Below, in pieces: positions 24,843 through 33,484 of a DNA stretch of 64,000 bases; the first letter of the stretch is position 1, and the number at the start of each line of letters is the position of its first letter. This DNA is from Clostridiaceae bacterium HFYG-1003 (GTDB lineage: Bacteria > Bacillota > Clostridia > Clostridiales > Clostridiaceae): contig CP102060.1 in the NCBI GenBank assembly GCA_024579835.1, positions 1,674,001-1,738,000 of the forward strand, read 5' to 3'. The position numbers and the translations under genes are program-made. The notes below the pieces were generated by a model, which ran no database searches, was not told the origin of the DNA, and worked only from the letters and a program-made list of their open reading frames with translations.

Positions 24843-26696
24843 ATGGGAGATCAAAATAACAGATATCGCAGCTGGGCATCCAAACTGACCGTTGTTCTTG
24901 GCTTTGTCGTCATCCTGTCCATGGCAGTCAAGCCACTGATGGCGATCTTTCAGAACACCCGGGAAACCGGAAATGTCCAGGGATATGTCAACATCGGAAA
25001 CACCACACCGGGCTCAACGGGAAAAACCGTGCCGGGGGTCTCGACCCTTCCGACCAACCCTTCTACTCAGCCTGGCAATACCACCACTACCGTGGTCACC
25101 GCTGACGGAGCCTACGGCGTCTCCAGTTCAAACCGCATTGCCGCAGATATCGCCATGGAAGTTATGGCACAGGGCGGAAATGCCGCAGATGCAGCCGCTG
25201 CCGCCGCTCTGGTGCTCAGCGTGGTAGAACCTCATGCTTCCGGTCTGGGCGGAGCGGGCGCCGCTCTGGTCTATACCCCGGCGGATCAGAAAGTCACTCA
25301 GATCATGTACCGCGAAAAGTCGTCCGCCAATCCGGAGAACCTTCGCAAAAAAACCGGCGTTCCGGGACTGGCGAAAGGTCTGGAGTATCTTATCGCTTCC
25401 TTCGGGTCGGTGGATGAAAAAACTCTCATTGAACCCGCCCGGCAGCTTGCCGCCAATGGCTTCAAGATGGACTCCACTCTGTTTGATATCTGGAAGCGCT
25501 ATAAATTCGGCAACCTGCTCGATAAAAAAGCCAATGACCTGTTCTTCCCCAGCGGCGTCATGCAGACCTTCGTGAAACAGCCGGAGTATGCTGACACCCT
25601 GAAGTATCTTCAGGATAACGGGCTGGGCTCCTTCTACAAGGAACCCTTTGCCTCCGAACTGGCCAAAGCCGTGACCGGTCTGGATGTGTCCGATATTACA
25701 GGATACACCATGTATGTGGACGAAGCGGTCAAGGGCTCCTTCGAGGGCTGGGACATCTTTACCGCATCCCCCCCAATGTCCGGTGTTACCTTCGTACAGA
25801 TGCTGAACATGATGGAATACGTCAAGCTGCAGAACTACTCTGTTGACTCTACGGAGTATTATCACTTCATTGCCGACATCACGAATCTGGCCTATCGCTC
25901 CCGCTTCCTGGAACTGGCTGATCCTTCGGTCGATGTTATCGACACAACCTCGCTGGCCAGCAAAACTTATTCTCAGAAGCTGGCAGCCCAGATCAAGCCA
26001 GGGGTGAAGACCGAACTGGATCAGAATGATTTTATTCCGAACCAGGATTCAGAAATCAACCCCGGGGATCCTGCCTCCACAACCCCCGCAGGAACCACCG
26101 GTATGGCTGATCCCATCCCCACCTATGCTCCGAAGGAAGAATCCCACACCACCCACCTGGTTGTCGTGGATAAGACGGGCATGATGGTTTCCATGACCAA
26201 TACTCTGGGTACGTTCTTCGGAACCGGAAAGTTCCCCAAAGGATTCTTCATGAACAACCTGCTGACAAACTTCAACGATTACGATGAAAATCCCGGCTAC
26301 TGGGGTGTCAGCAAAAGTCCCCGCTCCTTTATCACCCCTTCCATCATGATCAAGGATGGCAAAGTGCTTGGACTGGGATCTCCCGGCGGCGCTCGAATCC
26401 CTTCCATGCTCGCTCAAGGCGTGGCAAACTACGTTTATTACAACCTTCCGCTGAGCGATGCCATGGAACGGTACCGAATCTTTGCTGATAAGAACGTCAT
26501 TAAAACAGAACGTGCACTCAACGCCCAGGTGACTGAAGATCTCAACCGCATGGGCTACTCCATCCGAGTCAATGATGACTCGATCTACTTCGGTGGAATC
26601 CAGGCGCTGCTGTTTGATCCGGTCACCAAAACCGTGGACGGCGCGGCTGATTCAAGACGCGGCGGCGTATGGCGCACCAGCGTGCCGGCTGAGTAA
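24843..26696 (+). CDS. Membrane-anchored gamma-glutamyltransferase (CapD/Ggt type)
   Basis: The product is 617 residues. A membrane helix (about 14-32) is followed by a Thr/Pro-rich linker (48-85) and the Ggt fold from residue 85. The self-cleavage site with the nucleophilic threonine is T436 in SHTTHLVVVD; glycine-rich GLGSPGGARIPS near the C-terminus is also conserved. In Bacillus anthracis the related CapD cuts poly-gamma-glutamate and links it to peptidoglycan; soluble Ggt instead degrades it. Position at the end of pgsBCA and membrane anchoring favour anchoring or trimming of the polymer. Confidence 0.9.
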   Translation: MGDQNNRYRSWASKLTVVLGFVVILSMAVKPLMAIFQNTRETGNVQGYVNIGNTTPGSTGKTVPGVSTLPTNPSTQPGNTTTTVVTADGAYGVSSSNRIAADIAMEVMAQGGNAADAAAAAALVLSVVEPHASGLGGAGAALVYTPADQKVTQIMYREKSSANPENLRKKTGVPGLAKGLEYLIASFGSVDEKTLIEPARQLAANGFKMDSTLFDIWKRYKFGNLLDKKANDLFFPSGVMQTFVKQPEYADTLKYLQDNGLGSFYKEPFASELAKAVTGLDVSDITGYTMYVDEAVKGSFEGWDIFTASPPMSGVTFVQMLNMMEYVKLQNYSVDSTEYYHFIADITNLAYRSRFLELADPSVDVIDTTSLASKTYSQKLAAQIKPGVKTELDQNDFIPNQDSEINPGDPASTTPAGTTGMADPIPTYAPKEESHTTHLVVVDKTGMMVSMTNTLGTFFGTGKFPKGFFMNNLLTNFNDYDENPGYWGVSKSPRSFITPSIMIKDGKVLGLGSPGGARIPSMLAQGVANYVYYNLPLSDAMERYRIFADKNVIKTERALNAQVTEDLNRMGYSIRVNDDSIYFGGIQALLFDPVTKTVDGAADSRRGGVWRTSVPAE

Positions 26697-26736
26697 AATA
26701 ATCAACTGACATCAACAGAATTCTCGGAAAATACAC

Positions 26737-26764
26737 TTTACATTCGCCTGATTCGTTATATAAT
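26737..26764 (+). promoter_or_regulatory. Promoter of the first SH3b gene
   Basis: TTTACA (26737-26742), 16 bases, TATAAT (26759-26764). It lies about 43 bases before the start codon, so this gene can be expressed apart from the pgs genes. Confidence 0.7.
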
Positions 26765-26806
26765 GAAAAAGGTGAAATCATAATTATACGTGAGGAGCAA
26801 GTTTGC

Positions 26807-27253
26807 ATGATACTGAATGGTAAATTGAAAAGTATCGGACGCCAGGTGATCAAATACACCTTCTTTTTAGCCGCTGTCATGGCTTGGATGATTGTATTAG
26901 GTCCAAAAGAAACACTGACAGCCGAAGAACAGTCTTATGTCCAGGAATTTATCGCTCAAGTGGACAGTGAACCGGCTGCTCCGACTCAGGTAGCTTCCGA
27001 AACGGTTGTACCCACGATGACGGAAGGAACTCCTTCCGACCTGAAGTACGGAATCGTTCTGGAAGACAGTGTCAACGTCAGAAAAGGACCCGGCGTAGAT
27101 TTCCCGGCAGTTATGCAGCTGTTTAAGGGAAATGAAGTTCAGCTTGTAGAAGAACTGGTCGGCGGCTGGTGGAAAGTCTCCATCAACGGAACTCAGCTCT
27201 ACATCAAGAGTGAATTCGTCTCCGTCAAGACCATGACCGGATCCAATCAGTAA
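26807..27253 (+). CDS. Membrane-anchored SH3b-domain protein
   Basis: The product is 148 residues. A single hydrophobic helix (about 16-35) is followed by the conserved L-G-P-K-E-T-L-T-A-E-E, a linker, and a bacterial SH3 domain (about 80-140) with the typical DSVNVRKGPGVDFPAVMQL signature. SH3b domains bind cell-wall peptides. It follows the poly-gamma-glutamate operon and has a paralogue 400 bases downstream. A role in the wall or in surface polymer retention is inference. Confidence 0.82.
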   Translation: MILNGKLKSIGRQVIKYTFFLAAVMAWMIVLGPKETLTAEEQSYVQEFIAQVDSEPAAPTQVASETVVPTMTEGTPSDLKYGIVLEDSVNVRKGPGVDFPAVMQLFKGNEVQLVEELVGGWWKVSINGTQLYIKSEFVSVKTMTGSNQ

Positions 27254-27264
27254 AGTGAATAATT

Positions 27265-27297
27265 AGAGGCCTCTGGAAACATTTCCAGAGGCCTTTC
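27265..27297 (+). terminator. Terminator hairpin after the first SH3b gene
   Basis: AGGCCTCTGGA, loop AACATT, TCCAGAGGCCT, followed by TTCC. The stem is strong and the T-run short. Confidence 0.7.
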
Positions 27298-27565
27298 CTA
27301 TCTCCAGAAACAACATCAGCACATGACAAATCGGGTCTGCAATTTCTTGCCTTGCTTCATGAAGTCCATTCAATATCCCTGGTTTGAGACCTCCTACTCA
27401 TCCATTGAGGTTTCCTATCCGTGAACTCAATCTGTTCCGGCGTTTTCATCCTTTTCGTATTGTTCTTTTTATTAATGAATTCGCTACACTGATCACTCCG
27501 TATCAAGAATTTTCAAGCAAATGTCATGAGCCTGGCCAAAAATTCACGGCACAACTGAACACTTA

Positions 27566-27574
27566 TGCTATAAT
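27566..27574 (+). promoter_or_regulatory. Extended -10 promoter element of the second SH3b gene
   Basis: TGCTATAAT matches TG-N-TATAAT exactly, 84 bases before the start codon. The rest of the gene-free stretch 27298-27640 shows nothing further. Confidence 0.55.
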
Positions 27575-27657
27575 TAATCATGAACTGATGATATTAATTA
27601 ATCAAACTCATTCCCAATAACAACAGACATCCAATCCGGTTGGAGGTATTTTTTACG

Positions 27658-28104
27658 ATGAAAATCCTGAAGTACATGATCTTCCTGGTTGCCGTCCTCT
27701 CCTTCATGGTCTTCTTTGGCCATAAAGAGACATTGAGTCCCGAAGAATCACTGGCAATAACGGAATTTGAAAACCTGACAGCGCAAAATTCAACTACGCC
27801 GGTTGCGGCCGCTGACCCAACCCCTGGTGCCGGATCCACAACATCAGCCGGTTCCCAGCCGCAAACCAGTCCTGCCACAGATACCACTCCACTGTATTTG
27901 AAAACAACCCCCAATGGTACAGTCCTGGAGGACTCCGTTAATGTCCGATCTGGACCAGGCCTTGATTTCCCGGTTGTCACCCAGCTGTACAAAGGAGATC
28001 AGGTCATCCTTGGCAACAACTTCAATGGCTGGTATGAACTGAATTTGGATGGACGCAAGTACTATATTTCAGCCGATTTTGTGCTTATGGCACCTGTCCA
28101 GTAA
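27658..28104 (+). CDS. Membrane-anchored SH3b-domain protein, paralogue
   Basis: I chose ATG at 27658 (148 residues), which has GGAGGT ten bases upstream, rather than an in-frame TTG inside that site. It matches its upstream neighbour in order: N-terminal helix, then H-K-E-T-L-S-P-E-E, a longer Thr/Pro/Ala linker (about 43-80), and an SH3b domain with V-L-E-D-S-V-N-V-R-S-G-P-G. The same length, layout and repeated motif point to a tandem gene duplication. Each copy has its own promoter-like element. Confidence 0.82.
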   Translation: MKILKYMIFLVAVLSFMVFFGHKETLSPEESLAITEFENLTAQNSTTPVAAADPTPGAGSTTSAGSQPQTSPATDTTPLYLKTTPNGTVLEDSVNVRSGPGLDFPVVTQLYKGDQVILGNNFNGWYELNLDGRKYYISADFVLMAPVQ

Positions 28105-28176
28105 ACAGTCACAGACTGCTCCTTTCTAGATGAAATCTATACTCTCTTTCCCCTGCCTTAAATTGCATTTCATGAA

Positions 28177-28206
28177 CAAGGGACCATACGATCGTATGGT
28201 CCCTTG
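28177..28206. terminator. Perfect 30-bp palindrome between convergent genes
   Basis: Fifteen-base arms, CAAGGGACCATACGA and its exact complement, without a spacer. It sits between the stops of the second SH3b gene and the FrlB-like gene. T-runs are short on both sides, so it may be a bidirectional terminator or a binding site. Confidence 0.6.
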
Positions 28207-28241
28207 TCTGCATTCACTTTTCACCTGGATACCGGCAGATC

Positions 28242-29255
28242 CTAATAATCGAATTGACGGTAGTAGCGCCGGATCCCCATGGGATGGCAAAATTCACGTT
28301 CCATATGGGCATCGATGCGATTGTTCACAGCTCTTAAAATCAAGTGGGAAACAGAGCCTCTGTATTCTTCCCGAATTCCTTTCAGCTCGTAGTTTTTCGA
28401 ATCAATCACCGTATAGTTTCTGCACACTTTCGGAAGGAATCTGGCCACTCGCTCCGCTAAGGGACGCTGGGCATCCTCTCCGATATACAGCACCACCGGG
28501 GTCTGGGCATCAATGATTTCCAGTGTTCCGTGGAAAAATTCGGCTGCGCTGATGGATTTGGTCCGGAGCCACAACTGCTCTTCCCAGTAGCACATGGCAT
28601 AGGAATAGGTCGCACCCCATTGAGTGCCTGAACCAATGAAATAATGCGGCATGTGCGGATTCTCCAGGCAGTAGCGGTATTTGTCCGCCGCGAACTCCTG
28701 AGCCCATTCATCCGCTGCTTTCTCCACTTCGGCGAGAGCCTGCGGCAGGTGCGCCTCCATCTCTTCATAATATGTGTCGTATTCAGGAAAATCTCCAGCC
28801 TGATACAGAAATCGATCAGCCGTCATAAAGAACTTCAGCTGCTCATTCTTCGGATAGGAGATGCAATAATCACAGAACTCCTCCAACGCGGTATGTTCCA
28901 GATCAATGAATCCAAGAATCCTGGCACCGGTCTGCTTCACTTTTCTCGATGCCTGTACCATCTCTTCCGTAGTGCCGGTGACCGAAGAGAACAGAACGAT
29001 GGAACGATCCGTAATCCTTCGGTTACCGGTAGTCAGATATTCCGATGCATGTTCTACATCAAACGGGATGGCGCTTCTCGCCTTAACATGAGCTTGTGTC
29101 TGAAGACCGGACGCCCAGGTTCCCCCAATGCCCATGATGAAAACAGCATCATAGCCCACCTGGCAGAACTGGTCCACCACCGCTTCAATCCTTGGCCGCA
29201 GCTCCAGTGCCCCTGTTACGCTCATGACCTGCCGTTCGACATCCAGATTCAACAT
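28242..29255 (-). CDS. frlB: SIS-domain sugar isomerase, FrlB-like fructoselysine-6-phosphate deglycase
   Basis: The product is 337 residues, near the length of FrlB (about 340). It has two SIS domains: the first with GIGGTWASG and VLFSSVTGTTEE, the second with FIGSGTQWGATYS and a histidine-containing EFFHGTLE that matches the deglycase active site. FrlB splits fructoselysine 6-phosphate into lysine and glucose 6-phosphate. It lies downstream of a FrlD-like kinase on the same strand. No transporter or GntR regulator of an frl operon is present nearby, so the substrate could be another Amadori compound. Confidence 0.8.
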   Translation of the reverse strand: MLNLDVERQVMSVTGALELRPRIEAVVDQFCQVGYDAVFIMGIGGTWASGLQTQAHVKARSAIPFDVEHASEYLTTGNRRITDRSIVLFSSVTGTTEEMVQASRKVKQTGARILGFIDLEHTALEEFCDYCISYPKNEQLKFFMTADRFLYQAGDFPEYDTYYEEMEAHLPQALAEVEKAADEWAQEFAADKYRYCLENPHMPHYFIGSGTQWGATYSYAMCYWEEQLWLRTKSISAAEFFHGTLEIIDAQTPVVLYIGEDAQRPLAERVARFLPKVCRNYTVIDSKNYELKGIREEYRGSVSHLILRAVNNRIDAHMEREFCHPMGIRRYYRQFDY

Positions 29256-29427
29256 ATGTTCTTCACTCCTTCTTCCAATAGAATCCTTGCACCTGACGAA
29301 TTCTGAGTTTTATTTGCCGTGTAGTCATTTCAAAGGGAATCAGCCAGATCACGCTGATCCCGAGATGAGGGAATCAGTCGGATCTACCGATGACTCAGCT
29401 TGATTGTGCTTTGCTCCAGGGAGCTGC

Positions 29428-30213
29428 TTACCAGGCTCCTTTATATTCCAGCGTAATGCTTGCACTTTCTGCCCCCAGTGCCATGCAGTCAATGATGGGC
29501 AGGTCCAGCAGAATGCCTTTGAGGAAACCCGCGATATAACTGTCTCCTGCTCCCAGTGAGTCCACCGCTTCACAGGGGACAATGCCGTACTGATGATACT
29601 CAGTACCATCAAAAACCAGACTGCCGGATTCACCCAGGGTCGCAATGACCAGACGTGGTCCCCGGGCTTTGATATTCGCCATCTGTTTGCGAAGTTCCGG
29701 ACCATCCGGGCTTTGCGCAGAATAGAAGAAATAATCTGTGGATGCTGCCGCCAGATAAGCTGCGGGACTGTTTGGGTCCGTCGACGCGTCATAGGCGGTC
29801 TGTAGTCCGCGTTGTTTCAGACCGGCCAGGTGGTGTTCCAGATGTCCCCAGCAGCCGGTGACTACCAGATCGTGATCGCACAGAAAGTCGATGTCAGTCG
29901 CCTGCAGATCAAAGTCACCCACCACTCCTTCTTCATAGGCCCCGAAGATCCGGTCTCCCTCTTTGACGGCAACATGCGTCACTGCCGTCTGGCCCGGAAG
30001 AGTGTACAGATGAGTAATGTCGACCCCTTTGTACAACAACGCGCTGCGCAGAATGGTTCCATGATCATCCGGCCCCACCGCTCCGGTGTAGGAGGCTTCT
30101 CCCCCCAGTCGCTTAAAATAGACGGCCACATTGACCGCATTCCCTCCCGGATACCCCGTTTCGGCCTCATCATACCAGTCGATGCAGTTATCCCCTGCTG
30201 CTGCAATCTTCAT
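29428..30213 (-). CDS. frlD: PfkB-family sugar kinase, FrlD-like fructoselysine 6-kinase
   Basis: ATG at 30213 is preceded by GAGGGGGAG and gives 261 residues; a longer frame lacks such a site. PfkB signatures are present: PGGNAVNVA near the N-terminus and the C-terminal DSLGAGDSYIAGF with the catalytic aspartate. FrlD phosphorylates the sugar part of fructoselysine using ATP, and the adjacent FrlB-like enzyme removes lysine. The two genes are 172 bases apart on the same strand; the spacer 29256-29427 holds no gene. Confidence 0.8.
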   Translation of the reverse strand: MKIAAAGDNCIDWYDEAETGYPGGNAVNVAVYFKRLGGEASYTGAVGPDDHGTILRSALLYKGVDITHLYTLPGQTAVTHVAVKEGDRIFGAYEEGVVGDFDLQATDIDFLCDHDLVVTGCWGHLEHHLAGLKQRGLQTAYDASTDPNSPAAYLAAASTDYFFYSAQSPDGPELRKQMANIKARGPRLVIATLGESGSLVFDGTEYHQYGIVPCEAVDSLGAGDSYIAGFLKGILLDLPIIDCMALGAESASITLEYKGAW

Positions 30214-30520
30214 TTTCTCCCCCTCTAAAATGTCATGTGTTTCTATTTTCGCCACCATTCGTCAATCCATGGACTTTCCGATTCCAAGCAGAATTACCTG
30301 GCAATGGCTTTGCTGCTATCCAGGATTATCCGCTTAATGATAGCTGCCATATCGATCAAGAAATAGAAATTTGTCCGTCTTGATCATCGGTTTGCCCGGA
30401 AATTCTTTCATTCTCGGAAAGACCCAAATTAAGCCTATCACCGGGCTTTTCAGGCGTCAACCGCTGCCGGATCGCTTTACGTGTTAGAATGTCGAACCGG
30501 AGAAAATAAGCACATATTAA

Positions 30521-30565
30521 CAAAAAACCTGACCCGGAACAGCGCTTTCCCCAAAGCGCTGTTCC
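30521..30565 (-). terminator. Second terminator-like hairpin beyond the polysaccharide operon
   Basis: Thirteen-base perfect arms (GGAACAGCGCTTT and complement) with a CCCC loop; on the minus strand the stem is followed by GGGTCAGGTTTTTTG. It lies in the stretch 30214-30726, which holds no gene. Confidence 0.6.
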
Positions 30566-30604
30566 AAAGTGTTGTCCCCGCAGGGAACTAACGCTTTCGA
30601 AAAT

Positions 30605-30650
30605 AGCAAAGGACTCCGGCTGCCCTTCGGCAATTCGGAGTCCTTTTGCT
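30605..30650. terminator. Terminator of the glycopolymer operon
   Basis: AAGGACTCCG and CGGAGTCCTT with AGCAAA/TTTTGCT outside them. It lies 77 bases beyond the wecB-like stop, and the flanking A and T tracts allow action on both strands. Confidence 0.75.
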
Positions 30651-30726
30651 GAATTAATATTTGAATGAAGTGTCTTATCCGATTTTTTGCTATGACTGAG
30701 GCAATCCGCCAGAGCGAACTGCCGGA

Positions 30727-31830
30727 TCAGCGATTCATGGTCTCCGACAGGATCTGCGCGATCTGTCTGGATGCCGTTCCGTCGCCGTAAGGATTCCTGG
30801 CCTGACTCATTCGGTCATACTCGGCCTGGTCATCCAGGAGCTGATACAGGGCTGTGGTGATTTCCTCAATTTGGGTCCCGACCAGTTTGAGGGTGCCGGA
30901 TTCTATCCCTTCCGGCCGTTCGGTCGTGTTGCGCATGACCAGAACAGGTATGCCCAGCGCCGGCGCTTCTTCCTGGATTCCTCCGGAGTCTGTCATGACT
31001 ACATAAGCCCGAGCCATAATGTTGTGGAACTCCAGAACATCCAGCGGGGGAATCAGCAGCAGATTGTCCAAGTGACCCAGGATCCGATCGGCGGTTGCCC
31101 GGATATCCGGATTCAGGTGGATCGGGTAGACTGCCTTCAATTCGGGTCTCTCCTGCAAGATTTGAGCCAGTGCCTGGAACATGTGATCCATCGGTTCCCC
31201 CTGATTTTCCCGGCGGTGAGCCGTGATCAGGATCATTTTGGAGTCGCCCACCCAATCGAGCACATCATGCTCAAAGTCCGGGCTGATCGTGGTGCGCAGA
31301 GCATCTATGGCCGTGTTGCCCGTCACAAAGACACGCGCGGGGTCAACCCCTTCCCGCAGCAGATTTTCTCTGGCAGTAGCCGTCGGGGCGAAATGGAGAT
31401 CCGCCACCAAAGATACCGCCCGTCGGTTGAATTCCTCGGGAAAGGGCGAATGAATGTCAAAGGTGCGCAGCCCTGCCTCTACGTGCCCCACCGGGATATT
31501 TTCATAGAAACAGGTTAAGGAAGCGGCAAAGGTTGTGGTCGTGTCGCCATGAACCAGGACCAGATCAGGGTTTTCCAGCTCCAGCACTTTCTTTAACCGC
31601 GTCAGGATATTTGTGGTCAGGTCATTCAGGGTCTGTCTGGGTTTCATAATGGAAAGATCATGATCCGGCACAATGCCAAAGACATCCAGCACCTGATCCA
31701 GCATTTCGCGATGCTGGCCGGAAACACAGACAATGGTTTCAAACTCCTCGCGGCTTTTCAGTTCCAGAACCAGGGGGCACATTTTGATGGCTTCCGGTCT
31801 CGTGCCAAAAATGACAAGAATTCTTTTCAT
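30727..31830 (-). CDS. wecB: UDP-N-acetylglucosamine 2-epimerase family (WecB/WbpI)
   Basis: The product is 367 residues, the normal size. It opens with MKRILVIFGTRPEAIK and shows VHGDTTT, GHVEAGLR, TAHRREN and TDSGGIQEEA, all hallmarks of the non-hydrolysing 2-epimerase. The substrate may be UDP-GlcNAc (WecB) or, given the WbpA-B-D-E set in the same operon, UDP-2,3-diacetamido-glucuronic acid (WbpI). Motifs do not separate these. It is the last gene of the ten-gene operon, and AAAGGAGC precedes the ATG. Confidence 0.9.
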   Translation of the reverse strand: MKRILVIFGTRPEAIKMCPLVLELKSREEFETIVCVSGQHREMLDQVLDVFGIVPDHDLSIMKPRQTLNDLTTNILTRLKKVLELENPDLVLVHGDTTTTFAASLTCFYENIPVGHVEAGLRTFDIHSPFPEEFNRRAVSLVADLHFAPTATARENLLREGVDPARVFVTGNTAIDALRTTISPDFEHDVLDWVGDSKMILITAHRRENQGEPMDHMFQALAQILQERPELKAVYPIHLNPDIRATADRILGHLDNLLLIPPLDVLEFHNIMARAYVVMTDSGGIQEEAPALGIPVLVMRNTTERPEGIESGTLKLVGTQIEEITTALYQLLDDQAEYDRMSQARNPYGDGTASRQIAQILSETMNR

Positions 31831-31879
31831 GCGAATGCTCCTTTCTCTGCCGGCGGCAAAGAGTTGCTCAACTTATGCT

Positions 31880-33484
31880 TCAGGCCCGACGAATCTTTTT
31901 CCAGACAGCCTGGACGATCTGATCCACTTCGGGGATCTTCAGACACAAGATCAGAAGACCATAAACGACGGCAGAGAGAAGAATGGAAGCCATAACACCC
32001 AGTTTTGTCCCCGCCATTGCTTCCAGCTGATGGAACGAGAACCATGCCGTGGCACCCATTACCAGGGACGCGAACGTGATTTTTAAAAGCTTCCCTGCCA
32101 TGGACCGATACTGCAGCGAAATCTCTCCGCGCCAGCGCAGGATAATTACCAGCAGGCCGGCACTGATCAGTGAGGAAATCGAGGTAGCCAAAGCCAGGCC
32201 ATTGATGCCCATAAAACTCGACAGCAACAGGTTCAGGACCACATTGATTCCAACGGCAATGGCCGCTGTTATCATGGGGGTTCTGGAATCACTCATGGAA
32301 TAGAAAATTCGGGAGAAGATTTCACGGAAGGCATAACCAATCAAGCCCGGCGCATAATAGAACATGGCGCCGCCGGTCAGATTGACGGCCCGTTCATCAA
32401 ATTCTCCGCCAAAAAACAGCAGATAGATGATCTGGTGGCTTAAAACCATCAGCCCCATGACACACGGAATGACTACCAGCGCCATGGTCACCATGGAATT
32501 GGTTGTCATGTCCTCCACTCCTTTGAGATCTTTCTGATAAAACAGCTTGCTGATCTTGGGATAGATGACGGCGATGATCGAGTAAACAAAGATCCCCTGT
32601 ACAAAGCCATTCATCTTGCTGGCATAGTCCAGAGAAGCCACCCCGCCGTCCAGCAGCCGGGAAGCCATGGTCTTGTCCACGACAACGTTGATCTGATTGA
32701 CAGCCACTCCCAGCACCACCGGCGCCGCCAGAGCCAGCAGATGCTGGAGTTCCCGGTCCTGAAAATCAATCACCGGCTGCCAGCGATAGCCCAGCCGCCG
32801 GGCAAAAGGAATCATCCAAAGAACCTGAACCAGCACCGAAAGAACAATCCCGATGGGCAGGAACAGAGGATTCAGGTACTTTGCGGCTGGATAGGACAGA
32901 TAGAACACGAGGTTCATCGGAATCCCCACCAGTGCCGGCACCCAGAAGTTGTCGTGAATCTGCAGATAGGGCTGCAGCAGATAGCTCATAAATGAGAATA
33001 CCACGCCCCACACCGCAATTCGGGTGAATTGCTTGGTCAGTTCCAGCTTGCTGCCGGTAAAGCCTGAGGCAAACAGCTTCACAAAAAATCCGGGATACAG
33101 CGTAACAATGAGACTGAAGACGATCCCGATCAGGATCGTCACATTGGTTGTATTGGCCAGGAACCGGTGGGCCTGGTCCCTGCCCTTCTTCATCTGAGTC
33201 CGGTTGAAGGTCGGAATGAAGCCCGTGGAAATTCCTGTCCCCACCATCATCAGGATGATCATGGGGATGGTCTGAGCGATTTTGTAGGCTTCGGCCGTTT
33301 CACCGATCCCAAAGAACCGGCCGAGCAGGATATCGCGGATAAATCCGAACACTTTCGTAAATGCTGACAATGCCATCAGCAGGATGACCGCCGATCGGGC
33401 AGACTTTCCCTTTGAGCTGCTGGTGGTTTCAGCCGCAGGTTTCTGGTTCAGATTTTCCTCCGGGGTGAGCGGTTTCTTAGGCAT
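31880..33484 (-). CDS. murJ: MurJ/MviN-family lipid-linked sugar flippase
   Basis: The product is 534 residues with about 14 membrane helices and the MurJ opening (ALSAFTKVFGFIRDILLGRFFG). MurJ flips lipid II for peptidoglycan. Being within a polysaccharide operon that otherwise lacks a Wzx gene, it may flip the undecaprenyl-linked repeat unit here. Which of the two roles it has cannot be settled by sequence. It overlaps the aminotransferase gene by eight bases and is followed by the 2-epimerase gene after 49. Confidence 0.87.
   Translation of the reverse strand: MPKKPLTPEENLNQKPAAETTSSSKGKSARSAVILLMALSAFTKVFGFIRDILLGRFFGIGETAEAYKIAQTIPMIILMMVGTGISTGFIPTFNRTQMKKGRDQAHRFLANTTNVTILIGIVFSLIVTLYPGFFVKLFASGFTGSKLELTKQFTRIAVWGVVFSFMSYLLQPYLQIHDNFWVPALVGIPMNLVFYLSYPAAKYLNPLFLPIGIVLSVLVQVLWMIPFARRLGYRWQPVIDFQDRELQHLLALAAPVVLGVAVNQINVVVDKTMASRLLDGGVASLDYASKMNGFVQGIFVYSIIAVIYPKISKLFYQKDLKGVEDMTTNSMVTMALVVIPCVMGLMVLSHQIIYLLFFGGEFDERAVNLTGGAMFYYAPGLIGYAFREIFSRIFYSMSDSRTPMITAAIAVGINVVLNLLLSSFMGINGLALATSISSLISAGLLVIILRWRGEISLQYRSMAGKLLKITFASLVMGATAWFSFHQLEAMAGTKLGVMASILLSAVVYGLLILCLKIPEVDQIVQAVWKKIRRA

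Noticed and set aside
31880-33484. Wzx-type O-antigen flippase
   Set aside because: The N-terminal motif and 14-helix layout match MurJ/MviN better; a Wzx-like role is kept only as an inference.
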